64,000 bases of DNA, taken from positions 4,342,501 through 4,406,500 of the forward strand of contig OZ017801.1 in NCBI GenBank assembly GCA_963969395.1. Reading direction: 5' to 3'. The DNA comes from Pseudoscleropodium purum (lineage: Eukaryota; Streptophyta; Bryopsida; Hypnales; Brachytheciaceae). The notes under the pieces were generated by a model. The model was not told the origin of the DNA and ran no database searches. It saw nothing but the letters and a program-made list of their open reading frames with translations. This document shows positions 45,674-57,440 of the stretch, in pieces. The stretch's first letter is position 1. Each line of letters begins with the position of its first letter. The position numbers and the translations under genes were made by a program.

Positions 45674-46315
45674 GTCACTACCTTCTCATCACTAACGCAG
45701 TCGCTTACGTACCAGTTTTGACTGCGCGCGTTGATTGTTCTTCATTTCAACACAGGATGCTCCCGCTTCCGACGTTACCGAGCCCGAAAAGGGGAAGTGT
45801 TTTACTCGGTTTAATGTTAGTGGACCCGGCGCTGTTCACGCAGCGCTTGCTAAAAGTTCTCCTTTTCCAGTTTGTTGTTCACTGATCGAGTGGACGCCTG
45901 TGCTGGAATCTTGAGTGTGAACATTCTCTGACTGGGTTGGATGAGTTCTCATGCCCCTTGCGTTTAGCTTGGAGGACAAGTTGCGCATGCTACGCGTTCC
46001 TTGAGTAACTGGCGGCGATTAAGTTATGAGAATTTCTGGATTGAAGTCCCCATTCGCTGTACCTCGGCAGCATCTGACGTACCTTGGCGTACGTCTTCTG
46101 TCGCCAGCAGTCTTGCGAAGCACGCTGACTTGGAAATGTCGTCCGAAGCCATTATTTTTTACATTATATAACTCCGTTCCAAGTTTGTATCATGTATAAC
46201 TTAAATGTAACTCTACGGAGTAGTTTTTAATCCGTTAGCTTCCCCTTGGCATGTGCTCTATCAATATGCAGAAAATATATACAGCTGCAGTCACTTACTA
46301 GAGTAGTGGCCGGGA

Positions 46316-46450
46316 AATTTCGTTAAAATGGCGGTCAGTATTCCATTCGTATCTTTTATTAGCTCTAAAGCCTAGGACGGAAATAGATTTCAGAACGCAA
46401 ATTGCCACGTGCCAAGTTTGTGAAATATTTATCGCCATTTTAACGAAATT
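46316..46450. mobile_element. Family E MITE-like element, copy E4
   Basis: Ends AAATTTCGTTAAAATGGCGG and TCGCCATTTTAACGAAATT. It is the partner of E3 in the right arm, so it predates the duplication. Confidence 0.65.
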
Positions 46451-47059
46451 GTGGCTAGTCAGTAGTCGCAGATTGACTGAGTGCTTTGCTGCAGCTCTCG
46501 TTCACACGTGCTGACCTCTGTTCATTGGGGGACCGATTCCAATTTCTTTGTGATTCGATTGCATTCGAAATGATACGAAACTGCGCGCAGATGGAAAATT
46601 TGAGCCAAATTTCCTGGTCCCCATGGGACCGTGGAACCTTGCTCCGGTCACCGTCCGGCCTACATGACGTACCCAAAGCCATCCGAACCGATCCAAACTT
46701 CCTTTTGCGGCAGTGCTTTCTCCGAAATTATTTATTCATCGTCTGCTAAGTGTGAAAACGTCAATTTTGTTATATTGCCAAGCTCCAGCGCGATATAGAC
46801 ATATACAAAAGAGGTGTTCTTCGTCATCGTACATCGGCGATCACACTTGAGATCACATCAGCAGGTCTCTGTTTGGGGGACTGACTGAGTGACCCGTTTT
46901 AAGTGAGAAAACCTCTGTGATCGAGGCCGGAAGGGTGCTTCAATTCCGTTGTTGCTTGCAACTCACTGTTGACTGAGGACACAGTCATAGAGATTTTGGT
47001 TTCTGACCGTGCAGACTGATCGAACTGCACCAGAGTCGTGAAACTCTGCCAAATTAATG

Positions 47060-47520
47060 AAACTGACATTACTTTGATGACTTATTTTAATGAAAAGAAA
47101 GTTTGAATGCTATCATCGAGAGAAATCCAACCTAACAATTTTCAGAATTTTTCACTCTCTCGCAATACTCTATGAGTTTTAAAAGTTGAAAGCATGGAAT
47201 GCCTGTTCTGAATGCCACAACTATAGACTTTGTTTAATCGGCCATTGGCTTTATGTAGAAAATGCCTCAATTGGACTATCAATTGCCTTAAAAGAACTTT
47301 TCACTTCTCAAATACTATTTGTTGCTCTTGAAAAGTTGTGACAATTGGGGCAATTGCTCTTGAAAAGGTGGCTATTCAAAATTCAGATATAGATGGAAGA
47401 AAAAAAAAAATGGTGCAATTGGATGGAGATCATTTTTTAAATGTAGAAGATATTTCTACACAATGAAATCAATTAGTGTGCTTGAAGGCAAATGCATGGA
47501 ACGATCAACCAGTTAATTCT
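47060..47520. repeat. Dispersed AT-rich repeat R2, copy 4 (partial, overlaps the right arm)
   Basis: R2 landmarks AATGAAAAGAAAG, CTATGAGTTTTAAAAG and TTGCTCTTGAAAAGTTGTGA are present. Confidence 0.5.
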
Positions 47521-47558
47521 TGAACAAAGAATCTACTCGAGCTACACAAAGTGGTGAA

Positions 47559-47612
47559 ATGACGGTCCAGGTGATATCCTCCGTGCAGGGAGGGGTGGTG
47601 AGGGAGCCTTTG
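47559..47612 (-). pseudogene. Isolated 54-bp piece of carbonic anhydrase exon 4
   Basis: On the minus strand it encodes KGSLTTPPCTEDITWTV and matches 36888-36941 of the functional gene at every base. Both sides diverge at once: no neighbouring exon, and not at a splice junction. It lies about 160 bp outside the right arm of the inverted duplication. Confidence 0.9.
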
Positions 47613-48379
47613 CAGCTTGCATTTGCAAGTAGACTAGCAGTACGTAACTTAGGTTTCATGGGAATGGTACTCATCATGTTAGCAGTTACTTCTGTTACGA
47701 ATGCTTCAGGTCTCTCGAGCCTGATATGTGAACACACAAAGTTTGACTGTGTGTGAGTTGGAAATAAATGCTTTCAATTCAGTCAGACAGTTCATTTTGT
47801 TGTGATTTGAATGAGCTTTGGCAAGTCGTGACTTGGATTGGAAAGTCGAGATAGTCTATTGACCCCAGGCGAACTGCCGTCAATTTTTGGCTTTAGCAGG
47901 ATGACTTCAGGACAGTTGCTTGGCAACATGAAAACTGAATGTACCATGTCCCTCTCATCAAATGCAATTTCTCATCCAATTTGAAATTTTGAAAAATTTC
48001 CAAAAGTGGTCATGTCATCACCGCTTGAACATTGGATCTATTACCAAAGTCTACTAATTTTCTAATTATATAATGATATGAAGGTTTGATGATGGTTTGC
48101 ACCTCTATATAAATGTGTAGTAAAATTTTCAGATTTTTTAAATTACATTGTATTTGCTATGAATTTTTTGTAATTTTTCCAAAATCTCAAATTTCTATAA
48201 TTTATAGAAGACGTGTAGTTGTATCTTTGAAAAAGATCAATAAAAAAATTCACTCATCTTTTGCAACAAATTAAATGGGAGCATACATAGTAAAGGAATT
48301 AATACTTCAAATGAATTGTTTGATCATAGGCTTGGCATTTTAGGGTTAAGATCTACTTGGAGGCTACATAGAAAAGAAT
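47613..48379. other. Intergenic DNA
   Basis: AT-rich from 47900 onward. TTTTAGGG-TTAA at 48343-48353 resembles an R1/R3 terminus, but no partner end was found. Confidence 0.4.
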
Positions 48380-48641
48380 CAGGGTTGACGAATCTCTAGG
48401 TCGGCCCAAAAAAGCGTTTGTAACCCGGACGTCCGTCCGCACGGATGCCAACAGACGCAGCATCCCTCCCGCCGTCGGAAGGCGGACGGGTGGGGCGGAT
48501 AGGGCAGGGCGGACAGGGCGGGGAAGACGGGGCAGACAAGATGGGGCGGGCGGGGCGGATGGGCGGACGGGGCGGACGGCGTCCGTGAACACAACGTCCG
48601 CGTCCGGACGTCCCAAACGTCCGACCGTCCTGTCAATCCTG
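48380..48641 (-). mobile_element. Family A hAT-like MITE, copy A9
   Basis: Ends CAGGGTTGACG...TGTCAATCCTG with an 8-bp duplication AAAAGAAT / AAAAGAGT (one mismatch). The shortest complete copy at 262 bp. Confidence 0.88.
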
Positions 48642-48747
48642 AAAAGAGTATTCACACTTGTTGAGAGAAGAAATAGAAACTTAAATCCAGTAGAAAGTGT
48701 CATTAATTAAATTCATTTTGGAAATTAAACCCACTATTACCCCTCCT

Positions 48748-49072
48748 CAGGGTTGACAAATCTCTACATCCACTCGAAAAAGGCGTCCGTAACCCGAACG
48801 TCCGGACGCCAGCAGACGCAGCGTCCCTCCCACTGTCGGAAGGCAAACGGGCGGGGCGGGGCGGACGGACAGGTCGGATGCCCAAATCATGCGAACCAGA
48901 TCAGTCCGCGTGTCGATCGGACGGCCATAACCGGGCGAACGGGTATCGGGGCGGATGGGGCGGATAGGGGACAAGTGGACAGGGCGGACGGCGTCTGCAA
49001 ATGTCAGCGGACGCTGCGGACACAACGTCCGCGTCCGAACATCCCGGACATCCAACCGTCCTGTCAACCCTG
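48748..49072 (-). mobile_element. Family A hAT-like MITE, copy A10
   Basis: Ends CAGGGTTGACA...TGTCAACCCTG with a perfect 8-bp duplication CCCCTCCT (48740-48747 and 49073-49080). Confidence 0.93.
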
Positions 49073-49436
49073 CCCCTCCTAATACCAATTGAGAAAATAC
49101 TTTTAAACTAGGAAATTTGCACTTGTAATTTCATTGATAGATCTAATCCATTCATAGAATTTTTTAAAATTTGTGAAAGTTTCTTAGCATTACTTTAATT
49201 TTTAAGTGTTTAAATTAAATTTAGAAAGTCTATTTTAAAAGTTGATGGATTCAACTTGTCTAATTGCATTGCCTTTAGAATAAGTGGACATTTCTATGCA
49301 TGGAACATGTCAATCGTGAAGATATTTTCCAAATATGTATATACACAACTTGAGAGAATTTTGGTATGTATATAGAATGCACATGTTAAAAATTTGTAAT
49401 TAGAAAGGATTAAATATATAAAATGTGTATGCAAAG
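49073..49436. other. AT-rich intergenic DNA
   Basis: Nothing recognised. Confidence 0.5.
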
Positions 49437-49853
49437 AATTTTCTATTACTGAAGATTGAATGTAAATAATATTAACAACAATTTCTATTTTATTTTTGTG
49501 GTTCAAATCTAAAGAATGACATCCTATTTCATTTTCATTCTTTTGTTAACTCTTTTGAGGCTACATAATTAATCATTGAAGGGTTGTTGCAACAATATCA
49601 AAAAATCATTGCTAAAAAGTGTAGTCAAATATAAAGTTTAGGATAAAATAGACAAAATGCAATTACAAATTTAGTATTATTCAAAGAATAATTAAAAAAC
49701 TGTGGAAAGACTATTACAAATCTACACTATACAATATTTATAAACTTGTTTACAAGAAATACTTGTCCTAGTTGTTGCATGTTTTTTGGGACCACTGTAA
49801 TTTTTTATTTCTAGTTTCAATGCCAAAACCAAAAAAAACGCTTCCTAGATGTT
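49437..49853. repeat. Duplicated AT-rich segment, copy 2 (partner 8877-9310)
   Basis: Direct copy of the segment at 8.9-9.3 kb. Here the left junction reads TATGCAAAG, where the 8.9-kb copy joins family A sequence at ATGAAAAG. Confidence 0.8.
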
Positions 49854-49858
49854 TTAAT

Positions 49859-50115
49859 TATGGTTGTCATAGTAGACGGACGTCCGGTTGGCCCGTCCGT
49901 TAGAGGTCTTGCCCGTCCGATACAGTCAACACATAGTTGACTTTCTGATAACAGAAAAATAGGCCACGTGGATGCCATGTGGATTAAGGAACATGCTGGG
50001 CGCGGACGAGGTGACATGTCATTCCACAAAATTGCACAAGTTACAAAATTAAAGCCATCCGAACCGTCCATCTGTCCAGTCCAATGACCCTAACTCGCCC
50101 GTTATGACAACCATG
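49859..50115 (+). mobile_element. Family B hAT-like MITE, copy B2
   Basis: Starts TATGGTTGTCATAG and ends TATGACAACCATG. Its left flank is the duplicated segment and its right flank matches repeat R2 (compare 24364), so it sits at a junction of two repeats and no clean target duplication is visible. Confidence 0.75.
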
Positions 50116-51239
50116 CTTAGATGTACAAAATATTGTTGCACATTTGAATCAGTTTGCATGCTTGAAGAAGAATATAATCATTCAACTAACTCTTAAACAA
50201 AGATTCTATAAAAACTAGAGTACTTTGAATATTGTATGTACATTGGTTGATAATGCAAGTTTCAAAAATAAATTTCAAAAAATATAGCAATACTAGAATG
50301 AAAAATGGAATAAGCATTGTCAACATTTCAATTATATATCAACCACAAAATCAAATTTCACCTTGTCAAAATTTCTTTTTAAAGATTTTGATCTTCAAAT
50401 CTCCTATTTTAATATTAGTTTAGCTAATTTCTATCCAAAATTGGATTGTAAAAATTTTCCATATTTAATTTTGATTTGAAAATTTCTTAAATTTTTCTTG
50501 TATAAAGTTTCATTTACAAAAGCATCAAAGAAAAATTCCATCAAAATTTCTTTTAGAATAGTGAAACAATTAAAATAAACAAAAATACTTTAAAATTAAA
50601 TTTTCAACTTAAAGAGTCAAAAAAATCTAATGTACTTTTGTAGTTTTTATTTTCTCATATTTAAATGTATAAACAAACAGTAACTCAAAATTCAACAAAA
50701 ATTCAATCTTTTCATGATAATAACAAGCACTTTTACAAGTAAGATGTATAGTGTTTTTAAAAAATCTTGTAAGAGTATGATTATGATTTTATTAGATTTT
50801 TAATGATAATAACATAATAGGATCACTATAAGAAACATTAGTACTATTTATTTGTCATAAGAAAAATGCCGGAGCTTTCGTTTACAATAAATTTTGAAGT
50901 ATGACTTATATGAACTTGAAATTTTTACAAGAGACGATTGTCTTGACTATTATTATATCCCATATTTTTCAAAATAATTGTGAAAGGATCAAAGGAAATT
51001 CAACCAATTCATATGCCACGTAAGAAGAAATTGAGCTAGCTCATGTATAAGATGAGAAAAAAATTAGGGTGTTTAAATTCACTATGACACTACCTAATGA
51101 ACATGACCACTTTTATTAATTGAGAAAAAAGGCAAAAACTGGACAAAATCAAAGCTCTGTCGGACATACTCTTCACTAGACAACTTTTGGTCTAAATTTT
51201 CTAAATATTCCTTGGACATTGCTTACAAGTCACCATCTA
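50116..51239. repeat. AT-rich DNA similar to 24360-25200
   Basis: Ordered similarity to R2 copy 2 and its downstream sequence (CAACTAACTC, TATTAGTTTAGCTAATTTCTATCC, AATGCCGGAGCTTTCGTTT). No gene. Confidence 0.55.
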
Positions 51240-51391
51240 TCCTAGATACTGAAACTGTAGACTTTTATGTCAAGACGACAATGAAACTTGCATCATTCAA
51301 TCAAAGTGTTTGTCACAACATTATTGCACTAAAGTGGTTAGTGTAGAAGATTTGATTGTACAGTTCATTATACAAACATCAATTTTGTTAA

Positions 51392-52238
51392 CTCCTAAAT
51401 AGAAACAATGTTTTTTGCCAAAATAGCAAATTTGGGGAGCTCACTACAAACAAATTTTTTAATTTTTTCTTTGAAATTTTCACAAAAAATATGCCCAATG
51501 AGTAGCTCTAAGGGCTAAAGCAAAACAATTTTCACAAATTTTGACTATATGGTAAAAATGTTATTGTATGATATGTAATTTTCATTGCTTGGCAAGTAGC
51601 TTGGGCAACTTAGAAAATTTCTTAAAAAATCCTTTTTAAAAAAATAAAATTTTAAAATTGGTTTTATAGATTTATATGTACGTAGAAGAGCTTTGAATCA
51701 ATCCATCTTGATTAATGAGATGAAAGTTTTAGTTTTAGTTTGTGGGTCCGTAGCTCTAGAATCTCTACTCTAAAACAAACTTTGAAGTCTTTTGTTTAAC
51801 TCGATTTTTAATATTTTGAAAAAAATTAAAAATAGTGGATGTAGATTGTTTATTACAACTTTACAACCATTTGGGATTGGCATTTTTCAATTCACCATAA
51901 CTAAATTCTTAAAAATTTTAGTATTTTAAATCATACCCTACTTCTTTCTACTTGTTACTTTTGTGAAGTATAAATTTGAAATATTTTTTGTTTGAAGTTT
52001 TTTATAGGTATTCCCAACTTATTTTTTTCAACATGTATGGAAGGTACTAAGTTGTAGGATCTAAAGATTTTTGTGTAAAATATTTGAAAGATGAAATCTA
52101 ACCATTTGGAAAGAGTTGAAAATACTTCTTTTTGAAATTTAGGCCACTCAATCTTGCAATTGGTAAGGTTTGTTATTCTAAAATTTTAGGAAGGTGTACT
52201 TGAACAAGTTAACTAAAGGATCCTACGGTTGGATTTGT
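51392..52238 (+). mobile_element. R1 element, copy R1c, right end missing
   Basis: Left end TTAA-CTCCTAAATAG, body collinear with R1b (GCCCAATGAGTAGCTCTAAGG, ACTTCTTTCTACTTGTTACTT). It stops near 52238, where unit 3 sequence resumes. Confidence 0.6.
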
Positions 52239-52448
52239 TAGTTGCATAAGGATTATTATAAAAATTTGTAAATTGCACAATCTGCTTTCAACTCAGTTCT
52301 AAAGAAACTATCAAAAGATTTAAGGGAAAAAAATGTGGATTCATGAGGCAGTTCTCTGGCACACTGACGTCAAGAGTTTGCTTCATACTCTGAATTTGGA
52401 ACCAAGCCCAACTTTGATCGAAGTGAGAGCCTTACCAAAGAATATACA

Positions 52449-53522
52449 GCAAAAACCCACTGTAAGGATTTGACACATCTACTCTTTTAGTTAAAGGAGA
52501 ATTATTTTCTACACGGTTTTTTTTCTTTTAACAAATGGAAGAACCATTGCAATAAAAAAAATTACCTTAAAAAAAAGCCAAGCCAAAGGTTGGACAATGA
52601 AGAGAAGCGAGCAGCTAAGCACATACAATTAAAAAAACAAAACTAAGCAATAAAACTATGGACTCTTAATCCAAATGATATAGTTTCCATTCCCACATGC
52701 TAAGGCAAAAGAGTGAATCCAAATACTATTGAACTTCTGCCTAATAGCGCATGCCTGATCTTTGACAATCTAATTATCATTTATTAATTAATGGAAAAAT
52801 AAAATGATATCTACAATTATAGGAATTAGAGAAGTTATAATCCCTACAGATCCAAACACATGGAACAATGTTAAATCTGTATGAGCACACTCAAAATGCT
52901 TGTGCATTTATACCTAGTTACCAAGCTTGTTTTTTAACATTGCTTAAATCTACTTTTTGTATAGTATTTAAATGATATCTTTGGAATGCTTCACATATGG
53001 CAAGGTTTGACCATTTGGAGATTTTACCTACAAATTCTAACCTTTTTCCTAGATTTAAAAAAGGAAGTGGTGTTACTATCTAAAGGTGTAGTTCCCCTGT
53101 TTTTATCTTCCTTTCTTGCGTGATTCTTGCAGCTTGATCTTACTTGTTCTTGCAATGTGGATTCATGTGCCACCTATGTCTTTTTTACCACGATCCTTGA
53201 GAGCATGATCATAATCAAGCCAGGCCAAACAAGCATTTGGTCCTTTTGGCATTCTTGTTTTGATCCTTGAGAATGAGATTTATGGCAAGTTCAGCAACAA
53301 GAAGGGCAGAAGAAACTCATTATGTGAATGCTTTTCCAGCTGCAATTTCTACAAATTCAGAGGACATTGAAAGTAAGAATTGAGTTGAATTGATTAGATC
53401 CTAATCGATCTCTCAGTTTTCAATTTAGTTCTTGGTACAAAAAAAATTGTGAGAGACAAAAAAAGAATTGTTGATTAGGGTATCAACAAAGAATTTACCA
53501 CCACTATTGCTTGCAACATTAA
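52449..53522. other. AT-rich insert DNA of unknown origin
   Basis: Foreign to the secreted-protein unit. No ORF of note and no target duplication found at 52449/57455. Confidence 0.45.
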
Positions 53523-54436
53523 CCCCTAAAGGACCACGGTACGATTTTTGGCAACATAACTTTTCTAGGCAAGTGCATGTGAGCAGAGATTTACATGTTT
53601 TTGGCCCAAATTTTAATAGAAGGTGTGGACAAGGAATATCTTCATATGTACTAAATTTCAAGACATTTGGAAATATGAATCAAAAGTTATGGCCTAATAT
53701 GTAGTTTGTTTCTTAGTTTAGGTAGTCTAGGCAGATCTAAAAGAATCACTTTTTTCAAATACAAAAATTTGAAATTAAGTTTTTAGATTTATATATACAT
53801 AAAAAGCTTTTAATCATTCCATTTTGATCAATGAGTCAAAACTTATGAGGTGTTTTAGTTTGTGGGTTGTTATGGATTCTCTACTCCAAATAAACTTTGA
53901 AGTTCTTTATTGAACTCAATTTTCAATATTTTTGGAAAGAAAAAAAAATTAATTGAAGATTGTTTATTACAATATTACAAAAACTGAGATTGGCATTTTT
54001 CAATTCCATCACTAAATTATAAACAATTTGGTATTTTGACTCATTTTATACTTCTTTATACTTACTATTTCTTTCCTATATGTTGTACAATTCCAAATGA
54101 TCTGAAATTTTTCAAGCATGTAGCCAACTTGCCATGAAGAATGAATCCAAAGAGTTGCAACCATTTTAGACCTTTTTTCATACAAATGTGACCTTGTAAA
54201 GTGCAGCTCCCTGGTTTTTTGCAGGACCTCCAAAAGGCTTTTGGTCAATCAAAATTGATATCTTGCAATCTACATAGTGGAAATTTCTGAAATTTTTTTT
54301 GCATCTCAAATTATCACAATTATACCAGATTCTATGGTTGAATGTGTCCAAAAAAATAATTTTTTTTGGGTACTTGTCCTAAAAATGGCAATTTTGGAGC
54401 ATTTTTGTTGAAAACATAGTCAAGGAATTTTAGGGA
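53523..54436 (+). mobile_element. R1 element, copy R1d
   Basis: Starts TTAA-CCCCTAAAGG and ends TTTTAGGGA-TTGA. About 914 bp with no nested MITE, so it shows the uninterrupted R1 length. Confidence 0.7.
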
Positions 54437-54708
54437 TTGAGAAAGAAAAGAAATACTTATGATTTCAAAAGTACTTGCAGTCTAGTAGGAATGTTGAAAT
54501 GATTGTACCGTATTATAGAACATGAATCCATCTACATGCGTCGCTGGATTGTTCAATGATTAGAGGAGCATGATTGAAGGACATACCTAGTCATCTAGTA
54601 CATTAACCTATAAATGACGCTGCAACCATTTTCTCATTGATGAATGACTGAGAATCATGTTGTGTAGGATAGAAGTGCAACTAAAGGATCAGACCCATTT
54701 CCAATTAG

Positions 54709-55078
54709 CATCCCATTTCCAAAGCATAGATTGCTGAATTTTTGATCAACTATACTATAGGTGATTATTCATATACATTAGGAGTAGTAGAACTTCTGAG
54801 AGGTATACATTGAAACTATACAAAGATTACAACATGTACATAAGCCACAATAATCACCTACATCGCTTTCCATTGCTTTTCATAATAATCACTCATTTTT
54901 TTTATCAACATTCCATTTCTAGAGCATAGATTGCTGAATTTTCGATCAAATGTGCTGTAGGTGACAACTCACGTACATTAGGAGCAGTAGAATGTCTAAG
55001 AGGTATACATTGAAACTATAAAATGATTACAATATGTACATTGAAGGCCACAATAATCACCTACATTGCTTTTGTAAT
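54709..55078 (+). repeat. Tandem duplication of about 200 bp, two copies
   Basis: CATAGATTGCTGAATTTT ... TACATTAGGAG ... AGGTATACATTGAAACTAT ... CCACAATAATCACCTACAT occurs twice head to tail, starting near 54709 and 54907. Confidence 0.85.
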
Positions 55079-55445
55079 GGGTCTATAGTTGGAAATTGGT
55101 TTGCTTAATTGATCAGAAATGGGACAAAGAGAATCTTCATGAAAAAGATTTATGATAATTTGTTTTTGAGCAAAAAAATGTCAAAAATTATGAAATTCTT
55201 CTTAAGTCTATTTCTCTACACCAAGAAATTTTCTCCTCAACCTCCCCATGTTGTAGACAGGCTAAATTGCTTAAGTAATTAGAAATGGGTGATCATCCTA
55301 ATATTCATTCTCCAATTTCTTGTGGAAAAAAGAAAAATCTTCTACAATAGCTTGACTTCTAACAAGTGCTTTTTCATTTTTTAAATCCAAAAATCCATAC
55401 AATATCAAATTCCACAGAGACTAGTCCAACGTTTAAGGCGGTTAA

Positions 55446-56304
55446 CCCCTTAAAGACTTGATCCATTTTGAAATGGTCAAACTTCTTATCTAAGCTAATT
55501 TTAGCCTTTTTAATAGTATTCAAACAACAATCTGATATTTTTACTACTTGAGACTTTGAATTCTAAATCACTTTGGAAAATTGCAATTTGTTTCATGAAA
55601 ATTTCTAATTGTTATAATTTTTGTTGCAAAAAATGAACATAAACAAGTAAAAATAGCAAAAACAATCCAAATTATTTGAAATTTTCTCAGAAAGTAAAAG
55701 TAGCAATAGAGATTAGCATGAAAAATTTACAATTGGCTATTTTATTTTTTACACCCAAAATAGCCACATCAAACACCTTGAAGTCAAATTTGATTATCAA
55801 ACCAAATTTACCCTTTTATTTAATTGATGTACAAAATTTTCATATTTTTTGCTAGTAGTAAAATAAATTTTCTATTTATTTTCTATTTTTTCAATAATTT
55901 TGAAGGAAAAATAAAATTATTGTGATTTTTCAAAGCTAAAGGTGAAAATAAAATTATATCAATTACAATATATATTAGAATAATCTATAATTCTTATTGT
56001 AAATGAAGAGTGAAATGAGAAACATAACTTTATACTTTAAACTCAAAATACATTTTAAATAAAGAAAATATGAATGAAAAGCACACCATATTGTGTTATT
56101 TGGATTTTAACACATGGAGCTTTCAATTGCAATAACTATTTCAATTTTTGACATTTCTCAAAACTTTAAAATGGAATATAAACAAAAACTTGTCAAGCTT
56201 CATTTTCTTAGTTGAAATCAAAATTCCAAAAATAGTTATTTTAAAAGTTGTAATCGAGGTTGACCAAGGCGCATCCACTTTTTGGATAACTGCGCGTTTA
56301 AGGG
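55446..56304. mobile_element. R3 element (TTAA-flanked, piggyBac-like)
   Basis: Begins CCCCTTAAAGAC directly after TTAA (55442-55445) and ends GCGTTTAAGGG directly before TTAA (56305-56308). About 859 bp, AT-rich, no ORF. The ends resemble those of R1 but the body does not. Confidence 0.6.
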
Positions 56305-57212
56305 TTAAAAGGGAAGACTAAAAGCTCTGCCCAATGCCTGTGCAGCTTCATCTGGTCCCAGTTGCAGGAAAGACCGATCCACAAAATCCAAAGGTCCCTG
56401 CTTGGCTTTGTGAACATTGTGGAAACGTCGATTTTAATACAACTCCCTCCCTCAATTCTCACTCAGTTCTTCACTCCACATTCACTCAATACCCAATCGA
56501 TTTTTGTCTACCCTAACGATGCTAACAATTGCTTGCCCTCTGACACCCTTCAGATCGCTTGTTGCTGTACTGTACACTGCCAAGCCCAGAAGCTCCGCCA
56601 AGATGATAGCGATGGCAACCCAAAAGATGACAACCCCGAATGACGAGACGCAACCCTAAATAAGCAAAGGAATGCGAAACTGAAACTAGCTGGCGCCCTG
56701 CTGTTTATTTTTGAACACAAACGACCATGCCTCTGCTTGGAAATGCAGTCGCGGAGGGGAAGCGAAATGCTAATCTTCAAACCCTGAAAAACTGACAAAG
56801 AAGCCACTTGAGACCCGCTCAAGCAATGAAACTAATCCAAACCCTAAAACTGGGGAAGAAACCACGACCCGCTCGAGCAAAGGAATGCGAAACTAAGCTA
56901 AACCCTGCAATTGAGAAAGAGCCACATCCAGCACAACCAAAGGAGTCCCAAGCCCTAAATCTTTCAAACCTGTCAATCAGTAATTTAGTCTTGGAACGAA
57001 TATTGTTGTTGACAAGGGGTGGTTTGTACCTAGAACAGAGTTCACGTCTTTGCGTAGCTCAATTAGAATCTAGAGTAACGAGATGGGAGTTAGAACAAGC
57101 AGAACAAGCAGAAGACGGAGAAAAGGATGCGAAATTAGAGAAAAGAGCGAATAAAGAGAGGGCGCGGGATTCTTTTTGCATAGTTTAGTATCGTCTGGGA
57201 ATTTAACAAACT
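56305..57212. other. Moderate-GC region with an unidentified ORF (56808-57188, +)
   Basis: Base composition is close to that of the gene-bearing regions. The 126-codon ORF has a charged, coiled-coil-like C-terminus (EQAEQAEDGEKDAKLEKRA). I recognise no domain. A short frame at 56334 includes WLCEHCGNVDF but is not supported as a gene. Confidence 0.2.
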
Positions 57213-57440
57213 TCAAATCTTGCTGTGCTGTACGTGTGAACAGAAGGGTTTTTTTTCGCAGAATGCGGTGGTAGCCCATATTTTCATTTTGCAGATGTAG
57301 TTTTGAAGGTTGTAAGCCAACTCAACGTCGAAATATGCGTCGTGATCGCCCCATAGCACCAGCGGTTGGGTTCGCGTCAACTTGGGAAGAGGAAACGCTC
57401 GATCGTTCCGTGCCAATGACGACGAATTTATCCCTGACTT
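57213..57440 (-). pseudogene. C-terminal fragment of an alpha/beta-hydrolase
   Basis: On the minus strand the frame reads LPKLTRTQPLVLWGDHDAYF followed by DVELAYNLQNYIC. This is the region around the catalytic Asp of alpha/beta hydrolases of the plant lipase/epoxide-hydrolase type (PLVLWGDxD). The next expected part, with the catalytic His, is absent, perhaps beyond an intron or lost. Upstream it stops where secreted-protein unit 3 resumes at about 57455, so the gene was cut there. Confidence 0.45.

Larger units (their letters stand above)
45528..47400. repeat. Inverted duplication, right arm (partner 33545-35645)
   Basis: Inverse copy of the left arm, including a duplicate of the carbonic anhydrase promoter that now faces the minus strand with no carbonic anhydrase gene downstream. 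It lacks the 34215-34375 insertion. Confidence 0.9.

Noticed and set aside
49859..50115. Copy B2 as a clean insertion into the duplicated segment
   Set aside because: The 9.3-kb copy looks like an empty site on the left side only. The right flank belongs to repeat R2, so the site was rearranged and proves nothing about the target duplication.
56334..56516. Zinc-finger gene suggested by WLCEHCGNVDF
   Set aside because: Only one CxxC pair, a frame of 60 codons, no second half of a finger and no supporting neighbours.
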